From assembly GCF_000717995.1 (NCBI RefSeq), contig NZ_JODM01000032.1, forward strand, positions 1 through 64,000: a DNA stretch of 64,000 nucleotides, given 5' to 3'. Positions 46,871 through 55,832 of the stretch are shown one piece after another; position 1 is the first letter of the stretch, and every line of letters begins with the position of its first letter. Source of the stretch: Streptomyces violaceorubidus (GTDB lineage: Bacteria; Actinomycetota; Actinomycetes; Streptomycetales; Streptomycetaceae). The notes below the pieces were generated by a model. It had not been told where the DNA came from, made no database searches, and saw nothing but the letters and a program-made list of their open reading frames with translations. A program made the position numbers and the translations under genes.

Positions 46871-46985
46871 GGGCTTTGACGCTCGGCCGCGAATCCACCC
46901 GGCGGACACCCACCGCGCCGCCGGGACCCCGCTCCCGCCCGCGCGGCGCCCGGGGCACGGCCGTCCGGCGGGTGGGGCCAGGAAC

Positions 46986-48134
46986 TCATCGGGCGGGCCC
47001 CGCGGCCGCGTACCCCTCGTCCGACCCGTCCGTGGCGCCCGCGGGAAGCCCCGGTGGTGTGTAGCGCCGTACGGGCTCGCCACCGGGGTCGGGGCGCACG
47101 GCGCCCAGGACCGGGTTGGCGGCGATCGGGGACACCTTGACCTCGGCGCCGGGGCGCGGTGCCTGGACCACCATGCCGTCGCCCAGGTAGATCGCCACAT
47201 GGGTGGCCTCGGGGAAGTACACCACCAGGTCACCGGGGCGCAGGGCGTCCAGCGGCACGCGGTCGAGGCGCGCCCACTGCTCCTGGCTGGTCCGGGGGAT
47301 CGGCGTCCCCGCCCGCTCCCAGGCCACGGAGGTCAGCCCCGAGCAGTCGTACGACGCCGGGCCCTCGGCGCCCCACTCGTACGGCTTGCCCAGCTGCTCC
47401 ACCGCGAAGCGCACCGCCCGCTCGCCCTCGGCGGACGGCTTGGCGTCGTCGCCGAGCGCGCCGGACGCAAGGAAGCGCTCCTGCTCCTCCTCGGCCCCGC
47501 TCTTCTCCAGCTCCGCCACGGCGGCCAGCTGCTCGGGGGTGAGCGAGGCGAGCAGCTCCTCGACGGCGCGCAGGCGTGCGCGCACACCGTCCCGTTCCCT
47601 CTCCTGGCGTTCGGCGAGGGCGGTCTGCCGGGCCAGGGCGGCACGGGCCCGGCCGGCCAGCTCGTCGGCCTTCCTCGTGTCGCCGGTCAGCCGGCCCACC
47701 GTCTCGGCCCGCTCCTTGGAGAGCCGGCCGATCACATGCCCCTGGTCGAGGGCGTGCTGGGGGTCGCGGGCCAGCAGCAGCCGCAGGTAGGGGGAGAGGC
47801 CGCTGCTGCTCTGGTACTGCTGCCGGGCCAGCCGCCCGGCCGCGCCGCGGCTGTCCCGCAGCGAGAGCCGGGTCCGGGTCAGCTCGGCGTTCAGCCGCAG
47901 CACCCGGGCCCGCTGCGCCTTCAGCCGCTCCTCGGTGCCGTTGTAGGTCTCGGTGGCCTTCTCCGCCTCGCGGTACAGCCGCTGAAGGTCCGTCAGCAGC
48001 CCGGCCACGGTACGCTCGCCGGCCGCGCCCTGGGCCGGACCGGGCTCGGGTTCGGCCGCGGCGGACACGGGTGCGAGGACGATCCCGGCCGCGAGGGCCG
48101 CGGTGCACGCCAGACGCGGAAGCCTTCCTGACAC
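46986..48134 (-). CDS. Secreted NlpC/P60 (C40) peptidoglycan hydrolase
   Basis: The 382-residue precursor has a signal peptide (RLACTAALAAGIVLAPVSAAA), a long coiled coil (about 45-235) and a C-terminal NlpC/P60 domain with the nucleophile in ASYDCSGLTSVAWE and His in ATHVAIYLGDGM. This is the RipA/CwlO-like layout: a D,L-endopeptidase that cuts stem peptides, with the coiled coil controlling access. GTG 48134 has GGAGG 7 nt upstream. It is transcribed convergently toward the monooxygenase gene. Confidence 0.93.
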   Translation of the reverse strand: MSGRLPRLACTAALAAGIVLAPVSAAAEPEPGPAQGAAGERTVAGLLTDLQRLYREAEKATETYNGTEERLKAQRARVLRLNAELTRTRLSLRDSRGAAGRLARQQYQSSSGLSPYLRLLLARDPQHALDQGHVIGRLSKERAETVGRLTGDTRKADELAGRARAALARQTALAERQERERDGVRARLRAVEELLASLTPEQLAAVAELEKSGAEEEQERFLASGALGDDAKPSAEGERAVRFAVEQLGKPYEWGAEGPASYDCSGLTSVAWERAGTPIPRTSQEQWARLDRVPLDALRPGDLVVYFPEATHVAIYLGDGMVVQAPRPGAEVKVSPIAANPVLGAVRPDPGGEPVRRYTPPGLPAGATDGSDEGYAAAGPAR

Positions 48135-48237
48135 GCCATCACCTCCGGTGCGGGGCGGCGGGTCCGCTCCGCACGGTGAGCATGTGGCGCCTTTCGGGCC
48201 TTCGCGCGCCGAGTGTGCGCGGTTCGGCGCAACCGGG

Positions 48238-48561
48238 TCACCCGTCCGCGTCGTCCGGCTTGCCGCGCGGCGTGGCGTCTGGATCGGCGCCCGGCCCGGC
48301 CTCCGGCCTCGACCAGGGCCACTTCCGGCCGGAGCCCCGCCTGCCCGAGGGGTCGTACGCGTACTTCCACCGGGCGAACCGCAGCCCGCCCCGCGCGTCC
48401 CGCGGCACGCGCCGGTACACCAGCACGGTGGGCGGACCGCCGTCCGGGTCCGGGACGGGGATGCGGTACGTCTTCGGCGGGTGCCCGGTCATCCCGACCA
48501 GGACGGGCAGCACGCGTCCGTCCATGGGGCCGCCCTCGAAGGGGGTGTCTTCGCTCTTCAC
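48238..48561 (-). CDS. Hypothetical protein, small, basic C-terminus
   Basis: The frame of about 107 residues encodes VLVGMTGHPPKTYRIPVPDP, TVLVYRRVPRDARGG and FARWKYAYDP, then a Pro/Gly/Asp-rich tail. The ordered part looks like a short beta-rich domain; I recognise no family, although similar small proteins are common in Streptomyces. GTG 48561 and an in-frame ATG at 48525 are both possible and neither has a good ribosome site. It lies between the NlpC/P60 and TetR genes on the same strand. Confidence 0.5.
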   Translation of the reverse strand: MKSEDTPFEGGPMDGRVLPVLVGMTGHPPKTYRIPVPDPDGGPPTVLVYRRVPRDARGGLRFARWKYAYDPSGRRGSGRKWPWSRPEAGPGADPDATPRGKPDDADG

Positions 48562-48610
48562 GGCACCAGTGTCGGTGATCGGCGCACCGGTGCCGCAGGA
48601 CGGCGCACGG

Positions 48611-49264
48611 TCAGAGGTCCGCCGCCAGTGCCCCGACCAGCGTCGCGGTCTGCGGGTCGCGGCGGGCGGTGACCGTCAGCACGGCGAGGAACTGCTCCAC
48701 CAGCCAGTCCCGCAGCTCGTCCACGGGCGGCTGCTTGTCCTCGTCCAGCCAGATCAGCGAGGCCGCCTCCACCGCCGTGATCCACATCCGGACGGTCATC
48801 CGCAGCCGGGGACCGGCTTCGGCGACGTCCAGGTGGCGCATGATGTGGTCGGCTGCGGCCCGGCGTACGCCGTCCACGATGCCCGAGGTCTGCGAGGTCT
48901 CCACCACGCTGCCGCCGCGCAGCAGGGCGCTGAAGCCGGTGTCGTGCTGGTCGACGAAGGCGAGGTAGCGGTCCAGGGCGCGGGAGAGCCGGGTCAGCAG
49001 CGGGCCCTCGCGGGGCTCGTCGAAGCACAGCCGGAGCTCGTCGGCGGCCGACCTGAGCGCGGCCTCGTACAGCTGCTGCTTGCCGCCGGGGAAGTACCGG
49101 TACACCAGGGGCCGCGAGACCCCGGCCCGCTCGGCCACGTCGTCCAGGGAGACCTCCTCCGGGGCCCGGTGCGCGAAGAGGGCGAGCGCCGCGTCCAGCA
49201 ACTGGACGCGGCGCTCCTCCACACTGAGGCGGCGGTAGGCGGGGGTGGGGGCCGGCGGGGTCAT
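48611..49264 (-). CDS. TetR/AcrR-family regulator
   Basis: The 217-residue protein has the TetR helix-turn-helix (LLDAALALFAHRAPEEVSLD, VAERAGVSRPLVYRYFPGGK) and a helical ligand domain with an HDTG-type segment. It lies 62 nt downstream of the AurF-like oxygenase gene on the same strand, so they are probably one operon with the regulator second. Its operator may be the GTCTTATGAGAC palindrome at 50323-50334. The ligand is unknown. ATG 49264 is chosen by domain position; no strong ribosome site is present. Confidence 0.88.
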   Translation of the reverse strand: MTPPAPTPAYRRLSVEERRVQLLDAALALFAHRAPEEVSLDDVAERAGVSRPLVYRYFPGGKQQLYEAALRSAADELRLCFDEPREGPLLTRLSRALDRYLAFVDQHDTGFSALLRGGSVVETSQTSGIVDGVRRAAADHIMRHLDVAEAGPRLRMTVRMWITAVEAASLIWLDEDKQPPVDELRDWLVEQFLAVLTVTARRDPQTATLVGALAADL

Positions 49265-49326
49265 GAACCGCAGCGTAACCCGCACCACCGGGCGACCACC
49301 CACGTCGGCGGAACGGACCGGCCGGA

Positions 49327-50265
49327 CTACGCCAGCAGCCCCGAGGACCGCCACAGCCTCCGGCCGACGCCGCGCAGTACGCCGATGTCGTCCAGGAAGT
49401 CCGTGAGGCGCTTCGCGCCGGTCTGCATGATCTCCTGGCGGTGGCCGCTGGCCTGGACCTGGGCCAGGGCCTCCCGCTTGTCCAGGCCGACGTTCGTGTA
49501 GACCTCGGGGTTGACGAAGGCCTTGGAGAAGACGCGGGCGAACTCGCCGGAGGTGACCCGGGTGAACTCCTGCGACCACTTCGGGGCCGTCACCATCTGC
49601 CGGCGCAGCTCCTCACGGGCGTACCGCACGTGCCGGGCCTCCTCCACGACGTGGATGCGCGTGACGCCCCGGATCAGCGGCTGGACCCGCTCGTCCGGGA
49701 AGGTCAGCCGCTGCATCCAGTCCAGGACCTCCTCGCCGAGCAGCGTGGCGGTGAAGGAGCCGGGCGTGGTGGAGATCGTCTTGAACAGGCGCCCCAGGTG
49801 CTGGTGGGCCGGGCTCACCGGGTACCACGGCGTCTCGCCGCGGGATATCAGCCGGGCGAACATCTTCGAGTGCCGGCACTCGTCCTCGATCTCGGTCAGC
49901 GCGTAGCGCACGTGGGCGCTCGTCGCCGCCTTGTCGTAGATGTGCCGGACCAGGAGCTGCATCAGGATCAGCTCGAACCAGATGCCGAGCGAGGCGAGCG
50001 CGGCGGCCTCGTGCTGGGAGAGCAGGATGCGCTGCTCCTCGCTCATCCGCTGCCACATCGGGGTGTCGTACAGCGACACCAGCTCCGGCGGCCAGAACCA
50101 CTTGCCGTCCTCGAACGGCGCGTCCCAGTCCAGCTCCTTGTCCGGGTCGAAGGAGTGCTTGGCGGACGAGTCGAGCAGCCGTTCGGCCACCTGCTCGCGG
50201 TCCTTGAGCAGGCCGAGCGCGTCGCGCAGGCCCTCGAGCGCGTCGGCTTCCGTCAGGGTCGTCAT
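49327..50265 (-). CDS. AurF-like diiron oxygenase
   Basis: The 312-residue helical protein has Glu/His pairs expected for a non-haem diiron site: LTEIEDECRHSKMF and HVVEEARHVRYAREE, preceded by LLSQHEAAALASLG. It resembles p-aminobenzoate N-oxygenase (AurF) and the broader group of diiron oxygenases co-encoded with TetR regulators. Substrates outside antibiotic clusters are unknown, and no biosynthetic genes surround it. It is the first gene of a likely two-gene operon with the TetR gene. Confidence 0.85.
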   Translation of the reverse strand: MTTLTEADALEGLRDALGLLKDREQVAERLLDSSAKHSFDPDKELDWDAPFEDGKWFWPPELVSLYDTPMWQRMSEEQRILLSQHEAAALASLGIWFELILMQLLVRHIYDKAATSAHVRYALTEIEDECRHSKMFARLISRGETPWYPVSPAHQHLGRLFKTISTTPGSFTATLLGEEVLDWMQRLTFPDERVQPLIRGVTRIHVVEEARHVRYAREELRRQMVTAPKWSQEFTRVTSGEFARVFSKAFVNPEVYTNVGLDKREALAQVQASGHRQEIMQTGAKRLTDFLDDIGVLRGVGRRLWRSSGLLA

Positions 50266-50322
50266 GGCTGTGTCCCACCTCGTCGAACGATCGTGTTACC
50301 CGCGGTCACTCCAGCGTGCTGC

Positions 50323-50334
50323 GTCTTATGAGAC
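50323..50334. promoter_or_regulatory. GTCTTATGAGAC palindrome upstream of AurF-TetR operon
   Basis: The 12-bp inverted repeat GTCT-TATG-AGAC is 58 nt upstream of the oxygenase ATG, near a minus-strand TTGACG (about 50350). It could be the TetR operator (inference). Confidence 0.35.
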
Positions 50335-50500
50335 TGCGTGTCAGCAAGCTCGTCAATCCCCTGCGCGGAAGTTGTTGACCGCGAGTAAAGGTGGGGCGCC
50401 TTCAATGCCTCGGCGCGGGGTCGCTCGATGGGGCGCTCCGTCGGCGCTCGTCCTGGGTACGCTGGCCGTGTCGGTCAGACTCCGGCACATGGGAGCGATC

Positions 50501-51118
50501 ATGAGCGCCGCGCGTGACTACGGGCTGGACGACGACTACGAGTGGCCCCGTCCGCCGGAGCGCGGCTGGACGGCGGACGACCTCGACGAGCTTCCCAACC
50601 TGCCTCCGCACACGGAGCTGATCGACGGGAGCCTCGTCTTCGGGAGTCCGCAGACCCGCTTTCACCTGCGCACCATCCGGCTGTTGGAGTACGCGTTGCT
50701 CAGCCAGGCGCCGGACGCGTACGACGTCGACCGGGAGTTCAGCGTCAGGCTCGACCGGCGCAACCGACCGGAACCGGACGTGTTGGTGTATCGGGCGGAC
50801 GCCGACACCGGACCACGGCAGACCTGGCACCACTCGGATTCCGTCGTCCTCGCCGTCGAAGTGGTGTCCGAGGACTCCCTGGAAAGGGACCGGGAAGTGA
50901 AGCCGCACAAGTACGCGGCCGCAGGGATCCCGTACTACTGGAGGGTGGAGGAGAACGACGGACTGCCCGTCGTCTACACCTACGAACTCGACCCCGCCAC
51001 GGGTGCCTACAGCGTCACCGGCATCCACCATGACCGGATGAAACTCAACGTCCCCTTCCCCCTCACCGTCGATCTCACCGCCATCAACCGCCGACCGCCG
51101 GGTCTGCCCCCTTCCTGA
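50501..51118 (+). CDS. Uma2-family (PD-(D/E)xK) endonuclease-like protein
   Basis: The 205-residue protein has the Uma2 order of motifs: HTELIDGSLVFGSPQT, then NRPEPDVLVY (Asp), LAVEVVSEDSLERD (Glu-x-Val) and VKPHKYAAAGIPYYW (Lys), forming a restriction-endonuclease-like site. Streptomyces genomes hold many paralogues whose role is unknown; they are often called DUF820. ATG 50501 is chosen for GGGAG 6 nt upstream; an in-frame ATG at 50489 is the alternative. It is divergent from the AurF-like gene and convergent with the penicillin-binding-protein gene 22 nt away. Confidence 0.87.
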   Translation: MSAARDYGLDDDYEWPRPPERGWTADDLDELPNLPPHTELIDGSLVFGSPQTRFHLRTIRLLEYALLSQAPDAYDVDREFSVRLDRRNRPEPDVLVYRADADTGPRQTWHHSDSVVLAVEVVSEDSLERDREVKPHKYAAAGIPYYWRVEENDGLPVVYTYELDPATGAYSVTGIHHDRMKLNVPFPLTVDLTAINRRPPGLPPS

Positions 51119-51140
51119 CCGCGGTGGCGGGGGCGCTGAC

Positions 51141-52598
51141 TCACCCCCCGAGCACCGCCTCCATCACCGCCCGCGCGATCGGCGCCGCCAGCCCGCCCCC
51201 GCTGATCCCCTCCCGGTCCGCCGCCGAGCCCTCGACCACCACCGCGACCGCGACCTTCGGCTCCACGTCCCCGTCGCCCCGCGCCCAGGAGACGAACCAG
51301 GCGTACGGGATGCCCGAGTTGCCGACGCCGTGCTGGGCCGTGCCGGTCTTGCCGCCCACCGTCGCACCCGGGATCGCCGCCTTCGCGCCGGTGCCCTTGT
51401 CCACCACCCCGGTCATCAGCTCCTTGAGCAGCGCCGCCGTCGAGGGGCGCATCACCTCCCGGGAGGGGCGCGAGCCGGCCGCCGCCACCAGGCTGCCGCC
51501 CGCCCGCAGGGTCCGCTCCACCAGGTACGGCGAGCGCACCCGGCCACCGTCCGCCACCGCCGCCGCCACCATCGCCATCTGCAACGGCGTCGCCCGCGTG
51601 TTGTACTGACCGATCGACGACAGGCCGAGCTGCGCCCGGTCCACCGAGGTGTCGAAGGTGCTCCGTGCGACGGGGAAGGGGACCCGCAGCCCGTCGTCGT
51701 TGAAGCCGAAGGCCTCCGCCGTCGCCGTCATGCCGCGCACGCCCACGTCCACGCCGAGCTTGGCGAACACCGTGTTGCAGGACCACTCGAACGCCTCCCG
51801 CAGCGAGGCGTCGCGGCACCCGTCGGCCTCGTTGGTGAGCCTCGTCCGCGTCCCGGGCAGGGTGTACGGGTCGGGGGAGCGGGTCGGCGCGTCCAGGCCG
51901 CGCACCACGCCCGCGTCCAGCGCCGCCGCCGCGGTGACCACCTTGAACGTGGAACCCGGCGGATAGGTCCGGCTCACCGCCCGGTTGAGCATCGGCTTGT
52001 CCGGGTCGTCGTTCAGCCGGTGCCAGGTCCGGGTGGCGGCGGCGCTGTTCCCGGACAGCAGCTGGGGGTCGTAGGACGGGGTGGAGACCAGCGCGAGGAC
52101 GCGGCCCGTGGCCGGCTCGATCGCCGCCACCGCCCCCTTGCGCCCGCGCAGCCCCTCGAACGCCGCCCGCTGCGCGGCCCCGTCGATCGTCGTCACCACG
52201 TCGCCGCCCGGGTTGGGGGCGCCCGTGACGTCGTGCCACAGCGGCAGCGGCGCGAGCATCGGGTCGGCGCCGGACAGCAGGCCGTCCTCGGCGTGCTCCA
52301 GCAGCGTCGTCCCGTACGCCTGGGAGGCGAAGCCGGTGATCGGGGCGTACATCGGCCCGTCTGCGTAGGTCCGCTCGAAGCGCAGGTGCTCGCCGGTGTC
52401 CCGGGAGCCGGTGACCGCCTCGTCGCCGACCAGGATGTCGCCGCGGGGCTGCTGGTAACGGGCGATGTCGGGGCGGCGGTTGGCCGGGTTGCCGTCGTAC
52501 TCCGGCTTCTGGACGATCTGCACCCGGGCCGCGTTGACCACCAGGGCGACCAGCAGCAGGGCGCAGAAGACGGCCGCGTGCCGGATGTTCCGGGTCAC
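51141..52598 (-). CDS. Penicillin-binding protein, FtsI/PBP2-like transpeptidase
   Basis: The 485-residue protein has an N-terminal membrane anchor (about 9-25) and a transpeptidase domain with STFK (S216-K219), SCN (273-275) and KTG (417-419), which cross-links peptidoglycan. It is a class B (PbpA-type) enzyme without PASTA domains. Its GTG start overlaps the stop of the upstream SEDS gene by 4 nt (GTGA), so transferase and transpeptidase are made together. Streptomyces has several such pairs in addition to the main division pair; this one may act in sporulation or lateral wall growth. Confidence 0.93.
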   Translation of the reverse strand: MTRNIRHAAVFCALLLVALVVNAARVQIVQKPEYDGNPANRRPDIARYQQPRGDILVGDEAVTGSRDTGEHLRFERTYADGPMYAPITGFASQAYGTTLLEHAEDGLLSGADPMLAPLPLWHDVTGAPNPGGDVVTTIDGAAQRAAFEGLRGRKGAVAAIEPATGRVLALVSTPSYDPQLLSGNSAAATRTWHRLNDDPDKPMLNRAVSRTYPPGSTFKVVTAAAALDAGVVRGLDAPTRSPDPYTLPGTRTRLTNEADGCRDASLREAFEWSCNTVFAKLGVDVGVRGMTATAEAFGFNDDGLRVPFPVARSTFDTSVDRAQLGLSSIGQYNTRATPLQMAMVAAAVADGGRVRSPYLVERTLRAGGSLVAAAGSRPSREVMRPSTAALLKELMTGVVDKGTGAKAAIPGATVGGKTGTAQHGVGNSGIPYAWFVSWARGDGDVEPKVAVAVVVEGSAADREGISGGGLAAPIARAVMEAVLGG

Positions 52599-53956
52599 GA
52601 GGGCGTCCCCCGCCGGGCCGCGTGGCTGACCCGGATCAGCAGCGCCACGATCGCCCAGTTGGTGACGACCGAGGACCCGCCCTGCGCCAGGAACGGCATC
52701 GCCATGCCGGTCAGCGGGATCAGCCCGGTCACCCCGCCCGCGATGACGAACACCTGGAGCGCCACGATCGAGGAGAGGCCGACCGCGAGCAGCCGGCCGA
52801 AGGGGTCGCGGGCCGCCAGCCCCGCCCGGTAGCCCCGCTCCACCAGCAGCCCGTACAGCAGGAAGACGGCACTCAGACCGAGGAAGCCCAGCTCCTCCCC
52901 GGCCGTCGCCAGGATGAAGTCCGACTTGACGGCGAAGCCGATCAGGACCGAGTGGCCGAGGCCGAGCCCCGTGCCGGTCACCCCGCCCGCCGCGAAGGCG
53001 AACAGGGACTGGGCCAGCTGGTTCGGGCCGTCGCCCGCCTCGATGGACGCGAAGGGGTGCAGCCAGTCCTCCACCCTGCTGTGCACGTGCGGCTCCAGCC
53101 AGCCCACGGCGACCGCGCCCAGCGAGGCCAGCAGCAGCCCGACGGCGATCCAGCCGGTGCGGCCGGTGGCGACGTAGAGCAGGACCACGAACAGGCCGAA
53201 GAAGAGGAGCGAGGTGCCGAGGTCCCGTTCCAGGACCAGGACGCCGACGCTGACCAGCCACACCGCCAGGATCGGGCCCAGCACCCGGCCGGTGGGCAGC
53301 TGCAGCCGCCACACCCGGCGGCCCGCGTACGCCAGCGCGCTGCGGTTGGCGGCCAGGTAGGCGGCGAAGAACACCGCGAGCAGGACCTTCGCGAACTCGC
53401 CGGGCTGGATGGAGAAGTCCTCGATCCGGATCCAGATGCGGGCGCCGTTCACCGCCGGGAAGAAGATCGGCACGGTGAGCAGGGCGAGCGCCGCGGCGAC
53501 GCACACGTAGGCGTAGCGCTGCAGGACCCGGTGGTCGCGCAGCAGCAGGACGACCACGATGAACAGCGCGACACCCAGCGTCGACCACACCAGCTGGGTC
53601 GGGGCCGCCCGGTCGCCCGGCGTCTCCAGGTCGAGCCGGTAGATCAGCACCAGGCCGAGCCCGTTGAGCAGCACCCCGATGGGCAGCAGCAGCGGGTCGG
53701 CGTACGGGGCGCGCAGCCGTACCGCCAGGTGGGCGAGGAGCGCGAGCACACCGAGTCCGGCGCCGTAGCCGGCGGCGCCGGGCGGAAGGGCGTCGTGCTG
53801 GGCGAGGCCGACGTTGCAGTAGCCGAAGACCGACAGCAGGACGGCCATGACGATGAGCGCGAGTTCGACGCCCCGGCGCCGGGGGAGCCGGGCGACGGGA
53901 GCGGGGATGTCCGCCTGGGCCACGGTGATTCCGGTTCCGGTTCCGGCCTTGGTCAT
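52595..53956 (-). CDS. FtsW/RodA/SpoVE-family (SEDS) glycosyltransferase
   Basis: The 453-residue polytopic protein has about ten to twelve membrane segments and the SEDS signatures VNGARIWIRIEDFSIQPGEFAK, LVLERDLGTSLLFFGLF, DFILATAGEELGF and GMAMPFLAQGGSS. SEDS proteins polymerise lipid II into glycan strands and work with a cognate class B PBP, here the overlapping downstream gene. It has a longer N-terminal cytoplasmic and membrane part than division FtsW. Confidence 0.94.
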   Translation of the reverse strand: MTKAGTGTGITVAQADIPAPVARLPRRRGVELALIVMAVLLSVFGYCNVGLAQHDALPPGAAGYGAGLGVLALLAHLAVRLRAPYADPLLLPIGVLLNGLGLVLIYRLDLETPGDRAAPTQLVWSTLGVALFIVVVLLLRDHRVLQRYAYVCVAAALALLTVPIFFPAVNGARIWIRIEDFSIQPGEFAKVLLAVFFAAYLAANRSALAYAGRRVWRLQLPTGRVLGPILAVWLVSVGVLVLERDLGTSLLFFGLFVVLLYVATGRTGWIAVGLLLASLGAVAVGWLEPHVHSRVEDWLHPFASIEAGDGPNQLAQSLFAFAAGGVTGTGLGLGHSVLIGFAVKSDFILATAGEELGFLGLSAVFLLYGLLVERGYRAGLAARDPFGRLLAVGLSSIVALQVFVIAGGVTGLIPLTGMAMPFLAQGGSSVVTNWAIVALLIRVSHAARRGTPS

Positions 53957-53999
53957 GTCCGGAACTTACCCATGTGGTGTGGTGTGCGCGGCTTGTGGT

Positions 54000-54461
54000 T
54001 CAGCACCAGCGCGGCGCGGGGCCGATGTTGTCGATGTATCGGGCCGCGCCCCAGGCCCAGGTGCCGTCCGTGAGGAGGTACCAGAGGGGGTTGCCCCGCA
54101 CCCGGTCGCCGGGAGTCTTGCAGTGGATGGAGACGACCTCGCCGCGACGGGCGTACCGGATGACCTCCGCACCGCGGGTCGGCGAGGTGCGCAGGGCGAG
54201 CCGGTCGGCCGTCACACGGCCCCGGTAGCGGCCCTGCTCCTGGCGGCCGTCGCTCCCGCCCCACTCCTCGCCGCCGTTCCCGCCGCGGCTCTCCTGGCCG
54301 GTGACGGCGGACGGGGAACCGGCCTCGCCACCCCACCCGTCGTCAGCGGCGGCGGCGGCGGGCGCGACGGCGACGGCGGTGGCGAGCGCGCCGGCCGCGA
54401 GGGCGGTGGCGAGACCGCGGACCAGGGGTGAGCGCGTGACCGGTGCGGACACTGGCGGCAT
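54000..54461 (-). CDS. Secreted SH3-like domain protein
   Basis: The 153-residue precursor has a signal peptide (GLATALAAGALATAVAVAPA), a Gly/Asp-rich stretch and a C-terminal bacterial SH3-like domain (RLALRTSPTRGAEVIRYARR, VVSIHCKTPGDRV, GTWAWGAARYI). Such domains often bind peptidoglycan peptides. ATG 54461 has GGAGG 8 nt upstream. It lies 43 nt before the SEDS/PBP pair on the same strand, perhaps in one transcription unit concerned with the wall. The final Cys and the one in VVSIHCKTPG could form a disulfide. Confidence 0.82.
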   Translation of the reverse strand: MPPVSAPVTRSPLVRGLATALAAGALATAVAVAPAAAAADDGWGGEAGSPSAVTGQESRGGNGGEEWGGSDGRQEQGRYRGRVTADRLALRTSPTRGAEVIRYARRGEVVSIHCKTPGDRVRGNPLWYLLTDGTWAWGAARYIDNIGPAPRWC

Positions 54462-54587
54462 GGGAGTACCTCCCGGGAGCGAACGGGTCTTCAGCTGACT
54501 AACCGCCACATTAGGAGCGCCCCGTGCCCACCGCCCGCCGCGCTGAGCCATCGGGGAAGGGGCCGTGGTCGGGGGTGGTCGGGGTGG

Positions 54588-55832
54588 TCAGGGCTGCTGA
54601 GGGAGCGTCAGCCGGGCCAGTGCCCCGCCGTCCGGCGGGTTGGTGAACTCCAGCCGCGCCCCGAGGACCTCGGCCTGCCCCAGCGCGATGGTCAGCCCCA
54701 GCCCGTGCCCCTTCGTCCCGCCCTCGGTGCGAAAACGCTGCGGCCCGTGCGCCAGGAGGTACTCCGGATAGCCGTCCCCGTGGTCCCGTACGGTGACCAC
54801 CGCACCGTCCACGGTCAGCACCACCGGCGCCCGGCCGTGCCGGTCCGCGTTCGCGACCAGGTTGCCCAGCACCCGCTCCAGGCGCCGCCGGTCGGTCTCC
54901 ACCCACGCGTCCCGCACGACGTCCACGCGCGTGCCGGTGCCCGAGCCCCGCACCACCCGCCGGGCCAGCGCCCCCAGCTCCTCCGGCTCCGTCGCGGGCC
55001 GCTCCCGCCCGCTCTCCAGCCGGGAGATCTCCAGCAGGTCCTCGGTGAGGGTGCGCAGCGCCGCCACCCGGTCCCGCACCAGTTCGGTGGGGCGGCTCGG
55101 CGGCAGCAGCTCGGCCGCCGCGTGCAGGCCGGTGAGCGGGGTGCGCAGCTCGTGCGCCACGTCTGCGGTGAAGCGCTGCTCGGCGAGCAGCTTGCCCTGC
55201 AGCGACGACGCCATGGAGTCCAGCGCGGCGGCGACCGAGGCCACCTCGTCCTGCGGGCGGGTCGGATCCTGGGCGCGCGGGTCACCGACCCGGGCGTCGA
55301 GGTCGCCGGCGGTGATCCGGCGCGCCACCCGCGCCGTGGTGTGCAGCCGCCGCGTCACCCGCGTCACGGCGATCGCGCCGACCAGCAGCGTCGCCCCGAT
55401 CGCCAGTGCCGAGGACCACACGATCGCGCCGTCCAGGCCGTCGATGGTGGCCTGGCCCTGGGAGTGGTCGACCCGCACCGCCAGCACCCGGCCCCGGTCG
55501 GCGGGGCCCGCCGCCCACATCGTCGGGCGTCCCGCGTACTCGGCGAGCATCGTGCCGCGCCGGCCCGAGACGGCCAGCTCCCGCAGCGGCCGCGGCAGCG
55601 CCGGCGGATCGACGCCGGCCCCGCGGCGCAGCGGGTCCCCCGCCTCGTAGGACTCGGTGGCGTCCCGCAGCCGGGCCAGGGCGGTGTCACGCGCCTGGCC
55701 CACGGTCTGGTTGGTCACCGAGACGTGCACCAGGACACCGAGCAGCGCGGCGAGCCCGCAGCACATCACGGTGATGAACACGGCCGCCTTCACCGCGAGC
55801 GGTCCGGCCCACCGGGGGAGGGGGACTCTCAC
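54588..55832 (-). CDS. Orphan sensor histidine kinase
   Basis: The 414-residue kinase has a membrane segment near the N-terminus (AVFITVMCCGLAALLGVLVH), an extracytoplasmic domain of about 130 residues and a second segment (ALAIGATLLVGAIAVTRV). HAMP, the H-box FTADVAHELRTPLTG and the ATPase boxes NLVANADRHG, DHGDGYP and GTKGHGLGLTIA follow. No response regulator is adjacent. Its GTG start overlaps the stop of an upstream lipoprotein gene by 4 nt, suggesting the lipoprotein modulates sensing. Its partner regulator must be elsewhere, or have been lost. Confidence 0.9.
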   Translation of the reverse strand: MRVPLPRWAGPLAVKAAVFITVMCCGLAALLGVLVHVSVTNQTVGQARDTALARLRDATESYEAGDPLRRGAGVDPPALPRPLRELAVSGRRGTMLAEYAGRPTMWAAGPADRGRVLAVRVDHSQGQATIDGLDGAIVWSSALAIGATLLVGAIAVTRVTRRLHTTARVARRITAGDLDARVGDPRAQDPTRPQDEVASVAAALDSMASSLQGKLLAEQRFTADVAHELRTPLTGLHAAAELLPPSRPTELVRDRVAALRTLTEDLLEISRLESGRERPATEPEELGALARRVVRGSGTGTRVDVVRDAWVETDRRRLERVLGNLVANADRHGRAPVVLTVDGAVVTVRDHGDGYPEYLLAHGPQRFRTEGGTKGHGLGLTIALGQAEVLGARLEFTNPPDGGALARLTLPQQP

